The translations under genes were made by a program, and so were the position numbers. A stretch of 64,000 bases of DNA from Rhyzopertha dominica (Eukaryota > Arthropoda > Insecta > Coleoptera > Bostrichidae): NCBI GenBank assembly GCA_025024175.1, contig QCXZ01000064.1, positions 3,720,001-3,784,000 on the forward strand, in the 5' to 3' direction. A model generated the notes under the pieces. It searched no databases. It had not been told where the DNA came from and saw only the letters and a list, made by a program, of their open reading frames with translations. The stretch's first letter is position 1. Every line of letters starts with the position of its first letter. Positions 1 through 20,124 of this stretch are shown in pieces.

Positions 1-273
1 ATAGCTGTCGGTGATTCTCAAGTAATACATCCTCATTCAGGATTTTTAGGTATAAATTAACAAAATTTTGCTTTTGCTTTCAAATTACAAATTACTTACC
101 TATTCCTAAAACAGTTTGTGATCAGTTCCCCTTTTGACATATTATACAGCCAGTTGNGCTTCCGACCCGAATGCTGGCCCGAATAAANATTGGTAAACCT
201 ATGTACACTACGTTCGAGCTGAAAAAAAAATTGCAATGATCGCACATTCTACATTACAATAACTTCAACTCAC

Positions 274-7731
<7,458 letters not shown>

Positions 7732-8608
7732 CACTTGGCAGTTTTGAAGGTGTCTCGTTGCGAACTCAGTTGTGGTTCCGAAACATCAGCTAATGAGGTT
7801 GTGTTGTGTAACACACTTTGCAGGTTAACAGTGGATTCAGCGGTTTGGGTTTGCTTGTGGTCGTGAAAAGGAACAGATTTGGTGTTTTGTCAGTGCAGAG
7901 TTCGAAAAGTGAGGTTCTTAAGCTAGTTTTTTCCTTTTGTTTGTAATATGCACAATGCCCACACGACGGGAGAAAAATTATTTGTTTCCTGTCGAACCTG
8001 TAGCGGGTATTATCACATAACTAAAATTTGCTGCTTGGTTGATTGTGAATAGTATAATAACCGAACTTTTAATTTAACAGTTTTCACTAAAAATGTTAAT
8101 TTAATGTTGCTTTTATTCGAAGAAGGATACGATAAAATTGACAGAATTTGACACTACCAACGTCAGGGTAATAAATGTCAAATGGAGTCCCCGGTAATTT
8201 ACGAAAAAAAATAAAATATCGCATTGTTAAGAGCAACTAGGTGGTTGGATATTCTCTAAAAACCGCTATTTGGAAATCTAGCAATAAAAATAATGGATTG
8301 GTAAAGTGATAAACATTCCAATACTTTTCAATATTTTGGCGCCTTGGAAAATAATGTTGGCTATTCCGAAAACTGAGCAAGAAACGTCATGCACACGTCA
8401 TTCTACCATTTCAACCAGTGCGCTTTCCTGTTTGCTTTCTATTTTCGTCTTTGTTGTTTTTTGCGAGTAGAGGTTGCAGGTTTGGGAACACGATAGTCCG
8501 CAGTTACTGCCATTTTCCATTTTTTTCTTACGGGAGTGCATAAAACGATAAGTGATACTCTAATTATTTAGTGTTGCCCTATAACTAAATTCGTATTCCG
8601 CTAGCATC
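7732..8608. promoter_or_regulatory. Divergent promoter interval between Cul1 and the DAZAP2-like gene
   Basis: The two start codons point away from each other and are separated by 877 bp. The interval must therefore hold both 5' UTRs and both core promoters, unless an upstream non-coding exon was missed. I see no TATA box at a fitting distance from either ATG. The half nearest Cul1 is richer in GC than the surrounding introns. This is inference from layout; no start site is marked by the sequence. Confidence 0.5.
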
Positions 8609-11600
8609 ATGTCCGATAAGAAAAGTAAGTAACAGACCTTTTATATTTTTTCCAAATCGCCCAAATTTTACTTTTTGCACCCTAAATTGTCTCACCCGGC
8701 AAAATTTTCAAAGCTGCGATGTTCAGTGGTGGCTTCACACTTAAGTCGTAACAAAATTTGCTTAATTTCTGCTCAGGAAGTGTCCAATCAATACGACAGA
8801 TGTTTGTTTTCTCTCTTTCGCCCGGGCGTTTTGCGTATTCCGTCTCGTTCTCACTCATGGCTTGATAATGGCCTTGCCCTAGTTTAAAGACTGCAGTACA
8901 AATTTAGGTTTTTAGGCAGTACTGAGGGCAAATGTGTGATGATATCTTCCCTTCCAGCACCGTCTAAAAGAACAGCAGTAGTTGTGGCCGGCAGAGGACA
9001 GGCAAACGGATGGCAGCAGCGAATAAAACAGTACCTATTTCATTTTCATGTGTTTTATACAGTGGCTGATGCTTGTTGGTTACCCGCTCAACGACTTTAC
9101 CTTCACTAGATTTTTGGTTGGGATTGCCTGCCACGTTCCACTGATTCCACCGATTCAAAATGTACATTCTTCGTCCGTCGTTTTATTTCATTAGGTCGTT
9201 TAGTTAGGGTGACCAGATGTCTAACAAAAGGGCGCTGAAGGGCACAGAAAGGATATTTGGAGACATTACCCCGTACATTGTTGTAATAATAGGTCTATAA
9301 TTCTTCACCATTTAATGTTTCCTTTATATAGTTAAAATATCTCGCATTTAATTAAATATTTTGATTATGCTATGCTTTATCTCTAAACGAATGCACCTTT
9401 GAAAGCATTCGTCTTATTCGAAATACTATTTTGTAAGATTTTGTTATGGAGGGTTTTATCCCTAATTTTCTTTTGTTCATGTGTCCATTAAATTATTAAA
9501 TTAAAGCACATATTGGTAAAGGTTTATGTATCTCGTATAATAATTCTAAAAGTTCCGTTAAGATTTTTTGGTTCCTACTGCAGTATGCCCTTAAAATTAA
9601 AATAAATACTAAGGTACTATTAATCTATAGTCATTTGTTTTTGAGATATTACAACATGTTGAATAATAGTCTACAATAGCTATCATTTTTTATTTGATGT
9701 CGTAAACTAGTGGTTTAAATAAGGAAGTCGTATACATTTTTGAGAAGTTTATGGTATCTACAAAAAAAACAACTAAACATCAGCTGACAAGATACCTTCT
9801 ACAATTTCGTGAACAGCAATTATTTAACATCAGCTAACTTAAAACCAAATGACTGGTACTGGTACCTTAATACTTTTTTGTTTAATTAATCAATGCGTTG
9901 TAAAAAATGGGGTAGTTCTCTTTAAAATAAAAAAATTCTAAACTCTGATCACTGAACAGATGGAGCATCATGATGCGAGTTTTCACATAATTTTTAAACC
10001 ATAATCATTTCATGATTTTTTAGTTAACTGTTCAGTAGTCAAAAATTTGTTATTAAAGATTAAGTAATAAACAGCATCAAGACCGATAACATGCAAGATG
10101 CATACTCCATCTATTCGGTGATCAGAGTATAGTAGATATCTCATTCAGTTTATGTTCAAAATTCTTTTCAAAAAATCATAAAGCTTCCCCATTTAAACCT
10201 CTAGTCTACGATTAATTTTTTTTTTTGTAGTGCTTAACTAGATTTTTCGGGAAAATTTGATGTCAAAAGGAATTTTTGAATCCTATTTACATGGAAAGCT
10301 CTGGCTTTATCACGATGTCTGGTCACCCTACTAAAGTAGACAAAACAGCAAGGTATAATTTTCTTAACAGTGAAGAAGACAGTTGACGAATCCCAAAGAC
10401 TAACTTCAGAAATATTTTTTTTATTGCATGCTCATTTTGTTAATGGTTGATGTAAAGAACCGGTTTTAATTATTTGGTCTCTGTGGTATGGGTGGAACGT
10501 TGCAAAACTGTACTGTAGCTGAAGATGTAAACATATCTCAGTGGTCCAACATTAGAAAATTGTGATAAATCTCACTGCATGATCGATCAACAGACAGTTA
10601 AACAGTCACTCTTAAATTCTCACAATTTTTTTTTTATTAAACCCAAATTTGTGTCATAGTGACATTACTTGTCTGTTGTTTAGTGTGGGTGTGAGTGTGG
10701 GTTGACTTTTATGGATTCACCCAGTGTTTTGCTACAAATGTTGGCTATACTGCTGCAGCACATCTACGTCGCTAACAAAAGTCATATCTCTACTTATCAG
10801 AAAGATTAGAAGAAATTTGATAAGTCGAGATCGATCTAAACGAGGTTGACGGGTCTTATATTTACAAAGTTTTGATTAATTCTTGGAATATATGACTAAT
10901 ATTCTAGTATAAGTATCCTTAGAACATTAAATTGTGTCTGTGATAAGTCAGTGAACGATTACTGTCATATCTAAGCTTCCGCTATTTTTTAACGACTGAT
11001 ATATCACAGATGGCAATTCTTGCATGATTCTCTTAGTATTAGAGCATGTAGATATATTTTGATTTCTAAAATTTGTCTATAGATTACGTGCTTACCAAAA
11101 CCGGTTAAGTTAATGAACTGCGAAGGTTTTAACGAAGCTGTTATGCTTAGTACGTAATATGTATCATTCGAGGTAAAAGGGGCAAACTAACGGAGCCTGA
11201 TTTTAGAAATACTGCATGCTTAGCTTAGTGGGGATTGTTTAGCAGAATTTTTTTCGGGGCAAATTTTGTTGCGATTTGTAGTTTTCGAGTCTATAAAAGT
11301 TCTGCTAAAATGGGTATTCTTTTTGCATGCTTATATCCAAATATATTTCATTCGTTTGCCACGAAGCTGAAATATGTTTGTATTTTTTTTTAATTTTGCA
11401 TGGTTTTAAATAAAATAAGGTTCACTTTATAATTCATTATTTCAGCATCTGTCATTGCTTCAGAAAGTGAATCTTAAGTAATGCATGTTAGTGTAAACTA
11501 CAATAAATTTTATTTTTTTACTATAAAATACAACTATACTTAGAATTAAGGTTACCTGTAATATAATATCTTAGATGAGAATGATTTGTTTGTAAATTAA

Positions 11601-14600
11601 TGCAAAAATATGTAAATTAATATACTACGTAAATAGTCACTTGCTTTGAAGAAACTGAATAATATTTTTGCATAAATTTTACCAAGCTGTCAGTGTCTTT
11701 TTTATACCACGTGTTTTATAAAATGTTTGTCATATATCTTTGAATGTCTTATCACTTATTACTAATTGAGTGTATTTCGTTTCTTCTATTTTTTAACGCA
11801 AAACAAATTGATTTTTAACTAGACTTATTTTGAGGTTAAAATTTATGCTAAAATGTTTTTTACGTTTTCATTGCTTCTTAACTTTTGCTTTTTGTTTGCG
11901 CGGTGGTAACGAAGTGTTCTAATCTGAAATTTACTGATTGCAGTCGTAGGGAGCTCTATACCCCCTCCTGTGTCTACTGCATTCAATCCTGGCCCACCCC
12001 AGGGTAATCCGACTGTACCTGCACCACAGTCATATGGAGGTAACTATTTCTTCTGGTTGTCCGTTGTCTGTTTCTTTTAAATACTGAGTTTCACCAGAAC
12101 ATTAATTGTTTTTGCAGCTTTCTATTTTTAAGCACGGTGAACTTTTGAACAGGCAGTTCTTTAACGAATTCATCAACTTGAATTTGCTAGTTTAATTATT
12201 CAGTATGTAAACCAGCACATTTATTTTGGCTCACCTGCGTATGAAGTTCATTATTTAATGTTATTTCACTGGATATTGAGACACATTTTTATTAGTTCGT
12301 TATTAAACTTTGTTTTAATTGTGGCTGTTGATATCAAGTAATATACATTGTAATTGTCTATGTATAAAATNATTTATTTTTTAGCACTACAAGTTCAATT
12401 CCAATCCTTCCAAAAATAAATGATAAGCCAATTTAAATTATTCCCGTTCGTAAAAAGTCTCGAAATCTTTTAGGATTGACAACTGTTTTAATTCTATTTC
12501 GAGCACTGTATACGAGTCTGCCAATAGTAGGATAAAGTGCGATAACTTGTTTATTATTCTAGAAAAAAAAAATAAAGAATATTTCTTGAAAAAAGTTACT
12601 AGTTAAAATTAAGTACAAATATACCATGTACTTAGAGCCGTTTGCCACTATTTAAGTATTGAAATAAGTTCTTAAAATCATTATACTGAAAATTAGATGC
12701 GTGTGCCGTTTCAATACCAGAAATAAGCATAGGGTTTTGTTCTCAATTTGCAATTACAAATTCTTTTCAGTAAGTATTTCAATATGTACACGTGTGCCCT
12801 TTTGTAGTTCTAATCATGATTTTCTTAACCTAAAGCTAATCTAACCGTAATCTATTAAATTCCGTCTTTATACAATAACAAATGCAATGTAAGGTCTATT
12901 CTACTGCTAGAGAAAAGTAGACCTTAGATGTAACCCACTCATAAACAATTACTTTTACTGTTGTTTGTGTTTGTGATCACCCTGAATTACCACAATTTGT
13001 ATTGTGCCTGTTGACTGAAAAAATATTAAATGCATCAGCGTTGATACTAACAATGATATTGCAATTAGAATGAATGATCATGGTTTCTTAAATGTGCTGA
13101 AAGAAGAGCTGCTAATAGAAGATCCAGCAGCATAAAAAAATTTCTACAAAAGAGCAATGCTTCATTTGAAAAATTGTTTGAACTTGTCCATAACAAAATA
13201 GGGAAACGAGGTACACAATTCTGTGAAAGCATTCCTTCCGTTTCATTTACAAAAGCATGACAACACATCACGTTCCCGGGGTTGTCAAAAGTTTACTCAC
13301 ACCAATATACATATTTTAAGAGGCCTAAAACTGCATTTCATGTTGATGTATTAATTAGCTGGTAGTAGGAAGTCAGCCCAAAATAACGGATAGCCTCTAT
13401 TCAAAAGTATATTTCGCCGATATCAGTACAAAAGCTACCTAATCTCACAACCCTGCTTATTGCGTAGGTTCGAAAAGTAGGTTCTATGAACGTTTTGTTT
13501 ATAAACGGTAAAACAGGTTAGTGCGCATCGATCTGCGCAGTTTTAACACGAAGTATGGAAATTCAGTACAAGAAAATAGAACGTGGGCTAATTTCTTGTA
13601 TTGAAACGGCACGCGCATACGGTTTCCGTACAATAATTTTAAGAACTTATTTCAATACTTAAATAAGTATAGTGGCAAACGGCTGTTAGTGAGAAATTTG
13701 ATTTTTTTGTGGTTTGCTTGTATAAAAGTCTGAAGTACTCTTGATACTATAATTTAAATTTTCTACTTGTCTTACCAGTGGTTCAAGGTATCCCAAGCAC
13801 ACCGTATGTAATACCAGGCCAGCCGCAGCTGTATCCGCAAGGACCACCTCCCGCTTATGACCAGGCTTTAACGCATCCAACTCTAGTAAGTCAACCAGTA
13901 AGTTGTTAAATCCGTGTTGGAAATGTTCGGAGTTGTCACTTTTGAATGCTTTTTGATAGATGTATCCGCCTGGAACAGCAATGTATGCGGCTGGATATCC
14001 TACATACCTGGGATATCCAACTTATGCGCCAATGCAATACTATCCTACTCTGGGGGCGTACAGTTATATGCAACCTACACAGCTGCGACCGACAATTATG
14101 ATACCGGTAAGATTTAATTTTATGTTTTCTACTTCCATCAAAGTTCTGAACCCTCTGTAGAGGGTGTAACAAATTCGTGGCTCACCATTGGGATCTCAGA
14201 AATGGTAAGAGATACGACGAAATCCGTTAAATGGGGGCACAGTTGCGTATTTTAATGCTCTTCAATATTTTAGCAAACAGAGTTTTGGGTCAGATTATTT
14301 TTGAACAAACGCTAAATGGCCAATGATATCTAGGTCTACTGCGGATCATCTTAGAGATTATGTAGAAGAAATTGATTTAAGAGCATTGTCATTGTTTTAC
14401 CACATAACTGCAGAGAAGTTAGTGACTTTCTTACTGAACAGTTTGGTAATTAGTTGATTGGTGCCCTGCTAGGTCCCCAGATTTAACACCATTAGACTTT
14501 TTTGTGTGGGAAGAGTTGAGAACTAAAATCTTCACTTTCATCTATTTATTTAAATTTCGACTAAGTAAATTATTATAAAATATCATTCATTTATTGTAGC

Positions 14601-15326
14601 AAGTGATACATCATTGAAATCGTCTTAAAAACCATTGATATGTGTAAAAATTTGAAATGGCGTCCACTGGAAGAAAAAATTAGCCTTGAAATAACAAAAA
14701 CCGAACATTTTCGAAACCATCACCATTCGATACAGTGTAAAAAAGTTCCCTTAAGAATGTGTTTATGCAACAGTTATAGAACAATTTAAAAAACCGAGTC
14801 TTCACCTTTTTTTTAATTTCCACAAAAAATGATGGAGATAAATCATTTATTTTTGCAGAATTTGTTACACCCTGTATACAGCTAACTTGTAAAAGACGTT
14901 ATTTATTAATCTGAACTGCATATGTATACTTAAAATTACTTTTTTTAGATCATACTTTGATAACCAGTACCAAAGTTGTTTCTGATAGAAATTCGGTGTC
15001 TCCCAGGGGTCTGTCTTAGGTCCCTTAGTATATTTTATTCACATTATCACACATCATTAATGGAATCTTATAATTACAATGTTTATTTGTGCAATTTTTT
15101 GTAAGCCTTATAAAAACATTATTATTCAAATTTCTCTTGCCAGAACGGGTATGACGCAGGTGCAAGGTTCGACGGCATCAGTCAACCGGTGATCCCACCG
15201 GCCCCTCCAGGTGTACCTCCCTCCGCTGCTCAGCTGGCAGCCATGGCGGGGCACCAGGTAGCAATAGGTCAGAAGAAGGGGTCCTTCTTAACAGGTGGCT
15301 CAGACGGTGGCTACACATTTTGGTAG
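8609..15326 (+). CDS. DAZAP2: DAZAP2/Prtb-like proline- and tyrosine-rich protein
   Basis: Five coding exons: 8609-8624, 11944-12039, 13779-13897 (or to 13885), 13960-14106 and 15144-15326. They encode 186 or 182 residues; human DAZAP2 has 168. The C-terminus matches the DAZAP2 signature: GYDAGARF, then PPAPPGVPPSAAQLAAM, then QKKGSFLTGGSDGGYTFW before the stop. A PPAY motif (GPPPAYDQAL) sits mid-protein, as in the human protein; such motifs bind WW domains. The middle is a low-complexity Pro/Tyr/Gly/Met stretch. Family knowledge: DAZAP2 is a small adaptor linked to RNA-binding proteins, stress granules and WW-domain E3 ligases. Start: MSDKKIVG, in a first coding exon of only 16 nt. The introns host a TIR element, a Harbinger derivative and a Tc1-like relic. 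The match to DAZAP2 is strong; the exact role in this animal is inferred. Confidence 0.93.
9207..10328. mobile_element. 1.12 kb TIR element (GGGTGACCAGA ends, TA target site) in DAZAP2 intron 1
   Basis: The left end GGGTGACCAGATGTC and the right end GACATCGTGG/TCTGGTCACCC form short inverted repeats flanked by TA (9205-9206 and 10329-10330). Internally, two further inverted pairs occur (around 9698 with 10210, and 9945 with 10130), so most of the element can fold back. It is AT-rich with no coding capacity. It is best called a non-autonomous DNA transposon; the superfamily is uncertain beyond the TA site. Confidence 0.65.
12635..13685 (-). mobile_element. PIF/Harbinger-type non-autonomous element, copy 2 with both ends, in DAZAP2 intron 2
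   Basis: This 1.05 kb element has terminal inverted repeats of about 50 bp (left AGCCGTTTGCCACTATTTAA, right TAGTGGCAAACGGCT) and is flanked by TTA on both sides (12632-12634 and 13686-13688). It is the inverted sister of 3733-4648. On the plus strand around 13070-13260 it holds the same Harbinger-like relic (GFLNVLKEELLIEDP, FEKLFELV), here broken by a stop. The core transposase is missing, so it cannot have moved itself. Confidence 0.8.
13886..13903 (+). promoter_or_regulatory. Tandem in-frame splice donors (GTAAGT twice, 12 nt apart) of DAZAP2 exon 3
   Basis: Exon 3 can end at 13885 or 13897. Both are followed by a perfect GTAAGT, and both leave phase 0. The longer form adds the residues VSQP. 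Nothing in the sequence decides between them, so two isoforms of 182 and 186 residues are possible. Confidence 0.6.
14160..14874 (+). mobile_element. 715 bp Tc1/mariner-type element with decayed transposase end, in DAZAP2 intron 4
   Basis: The ends AGGGTGTAACAAATTC and GAATTTGTTACACCCTG are inverted repeats flanked by TA (14158-14159 and 14875-14876). At about 14470-14530 the plus strand still reads ARSPDLTPLDFFVWEELRT, the third-acidic-residue block of insect Tc1/mariner-like DDE transposases. The rest is too decayed to read. Confidence 0.7.
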
Positions 15327-16290
15327 AACCCGTACCCCTTTTAGCAATATACATATAGAAATAGGAATATAATTTCAAGAAACGAAACAATCAGGTGGAG
15401 TTGATCGGCAAAGACAAATTGTAAATGACCGTTCAGTTTTCATTATCATTCTGTCATCTTTGCCGATCGGAAGTTGTTGGCATATCTCGAGTTCTGTGGT
15501 GTTCGACATAGTTTTGCTTTTAAAACCAAAAAAAAGCACAAACGGTGCAAGGATAATTCATTTTTTTTTCTGTGTAACCACCCGGGATTCTTGGTTTGTG
15601 CTTTTGGTGTGACGTGGTTTTTTATGTACGTCATGATGAAGAGTAAATTCACATAAATTAATTATTGTGAATTGCTCCTTTATTTGTGATGTACGATGAT
15701 GGTAAAGCGCTGCACAATTATTCTAATGTAAAAGCTCATGAAACTTGAAATGAAAGTAAACGTTTGGTATGCTTATATAAATATACAAATTTTTTGGAAA
15801 ACTTTTTTTTGAAAATCATGAGAATACCTACAAAACTTCAACAAATTTGTAGTGCAATAATATGCTAGTATTTTTCAAGGAATTCATGTTTGTTTTTCTA
15901 TATTGTTGATATGAAATATTTATTATTGTAATTTATAATTAATGTTATTTTTTTGAAATGACTTAGGGCAGTATTTTACTGCATTTTATAAGAACTCGGA
16001 AACTTTTTTTTTGTTTACCAATTGATTAGGATTATAGATTTTATAAACCTTTTGCTAGTCATATTGGTTGATTATATATTTTTGTGTGTAACTTGTGGCT
16101 CTTATAGCAACGACAGTTTATAAAATAAGGTTCATTCGAGATGTAAGAGGAAAGATGATACACCAACGATTGTTATTTTGCCACTGTTGAAATATTTTGG
16201 TTGTGTTGTTGACGATTCGAGTAAACTGATATTTAGAAATACTTTAAGAAAAAATGTCTGTAAGACTGTTAAGATTACTGTAAAATGTGT

Positions 16291-16296
16291 AATAAA
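16291..16296 (+). terminator. Candidate poly(A) signal of the DAZAP2-like gene
   Basis: AATAAA lies about 965 nt after the stop codon, at the end of an AT-rich stretch without coding signal (15327-16310) that reads as the 3' UTR. The placement is inferred; other weak signals exist. Confidence 0.45.
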
Positions 16297-16609
16297 GATA
16301 ATTATACTACCCCACAGCAATATATATATTGAAAACCTTCTCTGATTTCCTTTAGTTTTTTTTTATGTGTTTTTGTTATAATAATAATGTTTTATTGTTT
16401 TATATGGGGGAAAGCAGATAACTTTATCTGTCATTTTCTGGCGTCCTACAACAATGCTCTAATGTTAATACTGTGCTCTTCCTAATTAAAAGTATGTCAC
16501 ACAACCCTTCATTCCACCCCATTTTAATGTTTTGTCGTTCATCCCTAAACTTTGACACTTTTTTCTCGGAAATTATCACAGATAAAAATTTAAAATAAGG
16601 CTAGACTAA

Positions 16610-17345
16610 TATGTAGCTTCATAGTTTTTTCAACTCTGTGTCAGATCTCGTTTCCGAGGTATGGGCGTAAGCATTTTTTTAAATAGAAGGGGGGTCAAGA
16701 GGCACATTGAAAAGGATATTTTTCTTGATTCCAAAATGGTATCACACTTGTACAATTTATCGATTCTGAGTTGAAAAAGGTGTGATAACGGACTTGGGGA
16801 TAAAAACCACATTTGTTATTGCTAAGTAAGAACAAAAACTCCAAGTGTCTCGATTTTCCTTGTGACTGCAGATAATTTTCATTCACTTTGTTATTTGCAA
16901 TCGTAATGCCTCAGTTAACTGAACACGATCGCATCGAAATTTTGATGATGATTGGTTATGAAAATAGAAGGCGAAGTTATTCGAAAGTAGTTGAACTCTA
17001 CATGAAGATCGTGAACCAATTGACAGATCAACAGTTATTAAAACATTGATACATTTTGACGAAATCGGCGGCGTTAAGAATCGTCAAAAATCAGGACATC
17101 CAAAGGTTGCTACGTGTGAGCAAAGTAGCTTGAATGTATTTTTAGATGTGCAAGAGAATCCCAAGTGTTCCGTACAACAGCATGCTCTCACTCACCATAT
17201 TAGCAGAACATCTGTTCAGAAAATTTTGAAAAAAGAGAAGATTCATCCATACAAAATTCACTTATTACAAGAACTGAGCGAAGATGATTTCGATTGTAGA
17301 ACATAATTTTGCGAAACTGCTGTGAACATGATAGATGAAGATAGA
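16610..17345 (+). pseudogene. N-terminal half of a Tc1/mariner-like transposase
   Basis: From about 16906 the plus strand reads MPQLTEHDRIEILMMIGYEN. After a stop and a frame change it continues from 17046 with KSGHPKVATCEQSSLNVFL, QENPKCSVQQHAL and SRTSVQKILKKEKIHPYKIH to about 17306. This is the helix-turn-helix part of the insect Tc1/mariner-like family whose C-terminal part is seen at 14.5 and 44.2 kb. The catalytic domain is missing. The preceding 300 bp (16610-16900) are clearly related to the inner ends of the MITE at 38527-39542, so this copy and that MITE are one family. The outer left end is truncated. Confidence 0.75.
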
Positions 17346-17822
17346 AACATTTTAAATTAGATTACTTTACCTATCAATTATTAACTGTTAGATACTTTCA
17401 AAATTATAAAATCATCAACAGTGATAGGTTAACTTACCTGCACTAGTTGTAGAGTTCACATAATATGAATGGTAGTATAGAGGCAGCTGAGATAACACAT
17501 TTGTAAAATGTATTTATTTTGTATATTTACATAGTAATGAAAACCACATTTTTGTAAATTTAACAAAACATCTCTAAAGTTAATATATAATAGATGTATA
17601 CAAACATAATTATATCTTTGTCTTATTTAGGTAAGGTTCTTAAATATAAGAGCTTCTTTGTGGCACAGATAAAAAAATCCAGGCTATACAAAAATTTGGA
17701 CATTAAGAAAAACAGTAACATGAGAGTGCATTACACGAGTTATTATGTGGTTATGAATCAAATTGGACAGTGAAATACTGTACAGCATGTACAATACAAT
17801 TCGATGCATGACTACCTGTTAT

Positions 17823-17852
17823 CTTTGAATATAGAACGTTCTATATTCAAAG
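17823..17852. repeat. Perfect 30 bp palindrome
   Basis: The stretch beginning CTTTGAATATAGAA and centred on CG between 17837 and 17838 equals its own reverse complement over 30 bases with no spacer. The bases just outside do not pair. It lies in otherwise featureless AT-rich intergenic DNA. Confidence 0.85.
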
Positions 17853-18239
17853 CTGTTATTAAATTCATTTCGCAGAAATAGTTTAAGTAATATACTATTT
17901 GCAAGGTGTTTATTAACTAGGAAATTAAACAGGTTAAATTTTCCTCCACATTACATTCATTAACCTTTTCATAACTGTTTAGACGCCTTTCACAGTCACC
18001 TGATCAAGTTTGAGTGTTACACTTTGCACTTATTTACTTCACAGTCCATCCTTACTATTATTATTTGAAAAATGTGCAGTATTCCAAAAACGAATGTTGT
18101 GCTTGTGACGCTTTTAGGAAATTATATAACTTTTCAAAGTTTAATGAAGTGAATCTTTTCTGATATAGGAAATATTCTAAATACTTATGGGAACGTAAGC
18201 ATCTTTTCCTAAATATATGGTTCTTTCAAGTTTGCCTTA

Positions 18240-19222
18240 AAGAAGACCTTGTACCTGTTTTCATTGCTGTCAAAGTCCCTTCTAAGAGCATAGCAGCTCA
18301 GGTAGCATTAAGAACAGCTCAAAGAACATGGCTGAAAACTGAACTAAAGACACATCACAACATTTTAAATTTTTAGATAGAAAATTAATGCACCAAATTT
18401 TTAAGGATAGAGTCAATGAATCGTTTATTGTTATTTTTTTGGTTATGTAGATATTTTGTCTTTTCTCAGGAAATCAACAAAATCTAAATAATTTTCTTAC
18501 ATTTATAAGCTCATTACATAATTCTATAAATTTTAGTTATGAAACAGAAGTTGATAATAAAATTTCCTTTTTAAATTTATTAATTTTGTAACACCAGTCT
18601 TCAGTTCAGAAAATCAACTTGTATAAACAACATTTATCTCTTATTCTTCTGTGCACCCCATCAAATAGCCGTTTTTCATTCTCTTCTTCGCAGACGTTTT
18701 AAAATTCCCCTTTCTTTAAATGCCTTTAAAAAAAAACTTGGTGTAATTCTCCAAATTGCTTAATAGAAAAATTGTACTATAAATACCAGACAAAATTTAA
18801 GTTTTCTTTTAACACCATTACATGTGCTTAAATGTTAAAATTTGGTATCCTCTTAGGTTTATTGATCAAGTCTCAATATACATTTCTAAATTATTTTCAT
18901 CTAATGACATAAATATTGTCTTTTCTACTCTAGGCAGTCTGTTTTGTACATAATAAAGATAAAATTTCAATTTTAAATCATTCAGGTTTATATAGCTTTG
19001 CATGTAATGACTAATTCTGTTCATATTTATGTTGGACAAATGGGGAGATCATTTCTTATTAGAGAAAATGAATATCTAACACAATTTAATAAATCCTTCA
19101 TTAGCGAATCAAAATTAAATTATTTAAAAATTTTAGAAATATACAAAATTTTAAATTGGACAATTCTAAATGATTCTTGCAATTTCAGTTGTTCCATTCT
19201 AAATTTTTTATTTGAATGCTAA
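18240..19222 (+). pseudogene. Penelope-like retroelement relic: end of the RT and GIY-YIG endonuclease
   Basis: In shifting frames the plus strand reads the tail of a PLE reverse transcriptase (LNNFLTFISSLHNSINFSY, NKISFLNLLIL) and then GLYSFACND and HIYVGQMGRSFLIRENEYL at about 18985-19080. The latter is the GIY-YIG endonuclease start as found in PLEs (family knowledge: IYIGQTGR plus an Arg). It is followed by LTQFNKSFISESKLNYLKIL and an ILNDS tail. Several stops and N positions interrupt it. The upstream RT fingers and palm with the YxDD motif are not present. Confidence 0.65.
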
Positions 19223-20124
19223 TTTTTATGTTGCTGGTTTGAAAGNTGCTNTCCATTTTTAGTCAAGATTGCTAGTTTAGATNTTTAGATTCATTTTATT
19301 AATTTGACTTCATAATATTTTCCTTTAGTAATTTGGTAGTGAGGTTAACTTATTAGCCAATGCAGTTAATTAAATATTGTAGATTAAACTTGGTGAGGCT
19401 TATTTAATAAAAATAAATTCCAGAATCTACGTAGAGTAATATGGATCAGTTTTCAACGTTTTATATTGGTAACTCATTAACAATAAATTACTAGTGGTAA
19501 TATGCTATGGTCAAAAATATGCTTTTTTTAATATTCATTTAAAATTAACCTTTTTACTCAAGTATACACTAATAAAAGAAATCAATTATGAATTCCTAGC
19601 TTTTGGTCCCACTTTGTTTAAATATAACCATGAATGTCTAACTAAATGGGTTTAATAAGAATACCAGCGATAGATAATAGCTATATTGTTAAGTTTTATA
19701 ATATACACAGAAAGTACAATCAGTCTTTGTACCCCTCGCTACATATTCAGGTTAAATTCATGTACGGACTTTTTTGATGTCTTAAAATTAAGAACTCACC
19801 ATTAAATCTGTCAGGAAAAAATTCAAGGGTCACTTATTCATAGAAAATTGCACATTTCATTTGAATTTAGGTTCAAATTTTGATTTAGAACAGCCATATT
19901 GTAATTGGCAAGCCATCATTGATTATCTTGCTTAAATGAATATTGCCATATAAAAAGGTTGTTACTTCTATTTTTTGTCAAGAATTTCTGAATAAATTGA
20001 TACGAAATTTTGAGTTTTTGAGGGAGACAGAGATTGAAATTTGCCTTATACCCAAGTAACTTAACAAAATGTACAAACTCAAAAATCAGTCGTAAAAATG
20101 TTACCGAGTTTTGCACCACTATGA

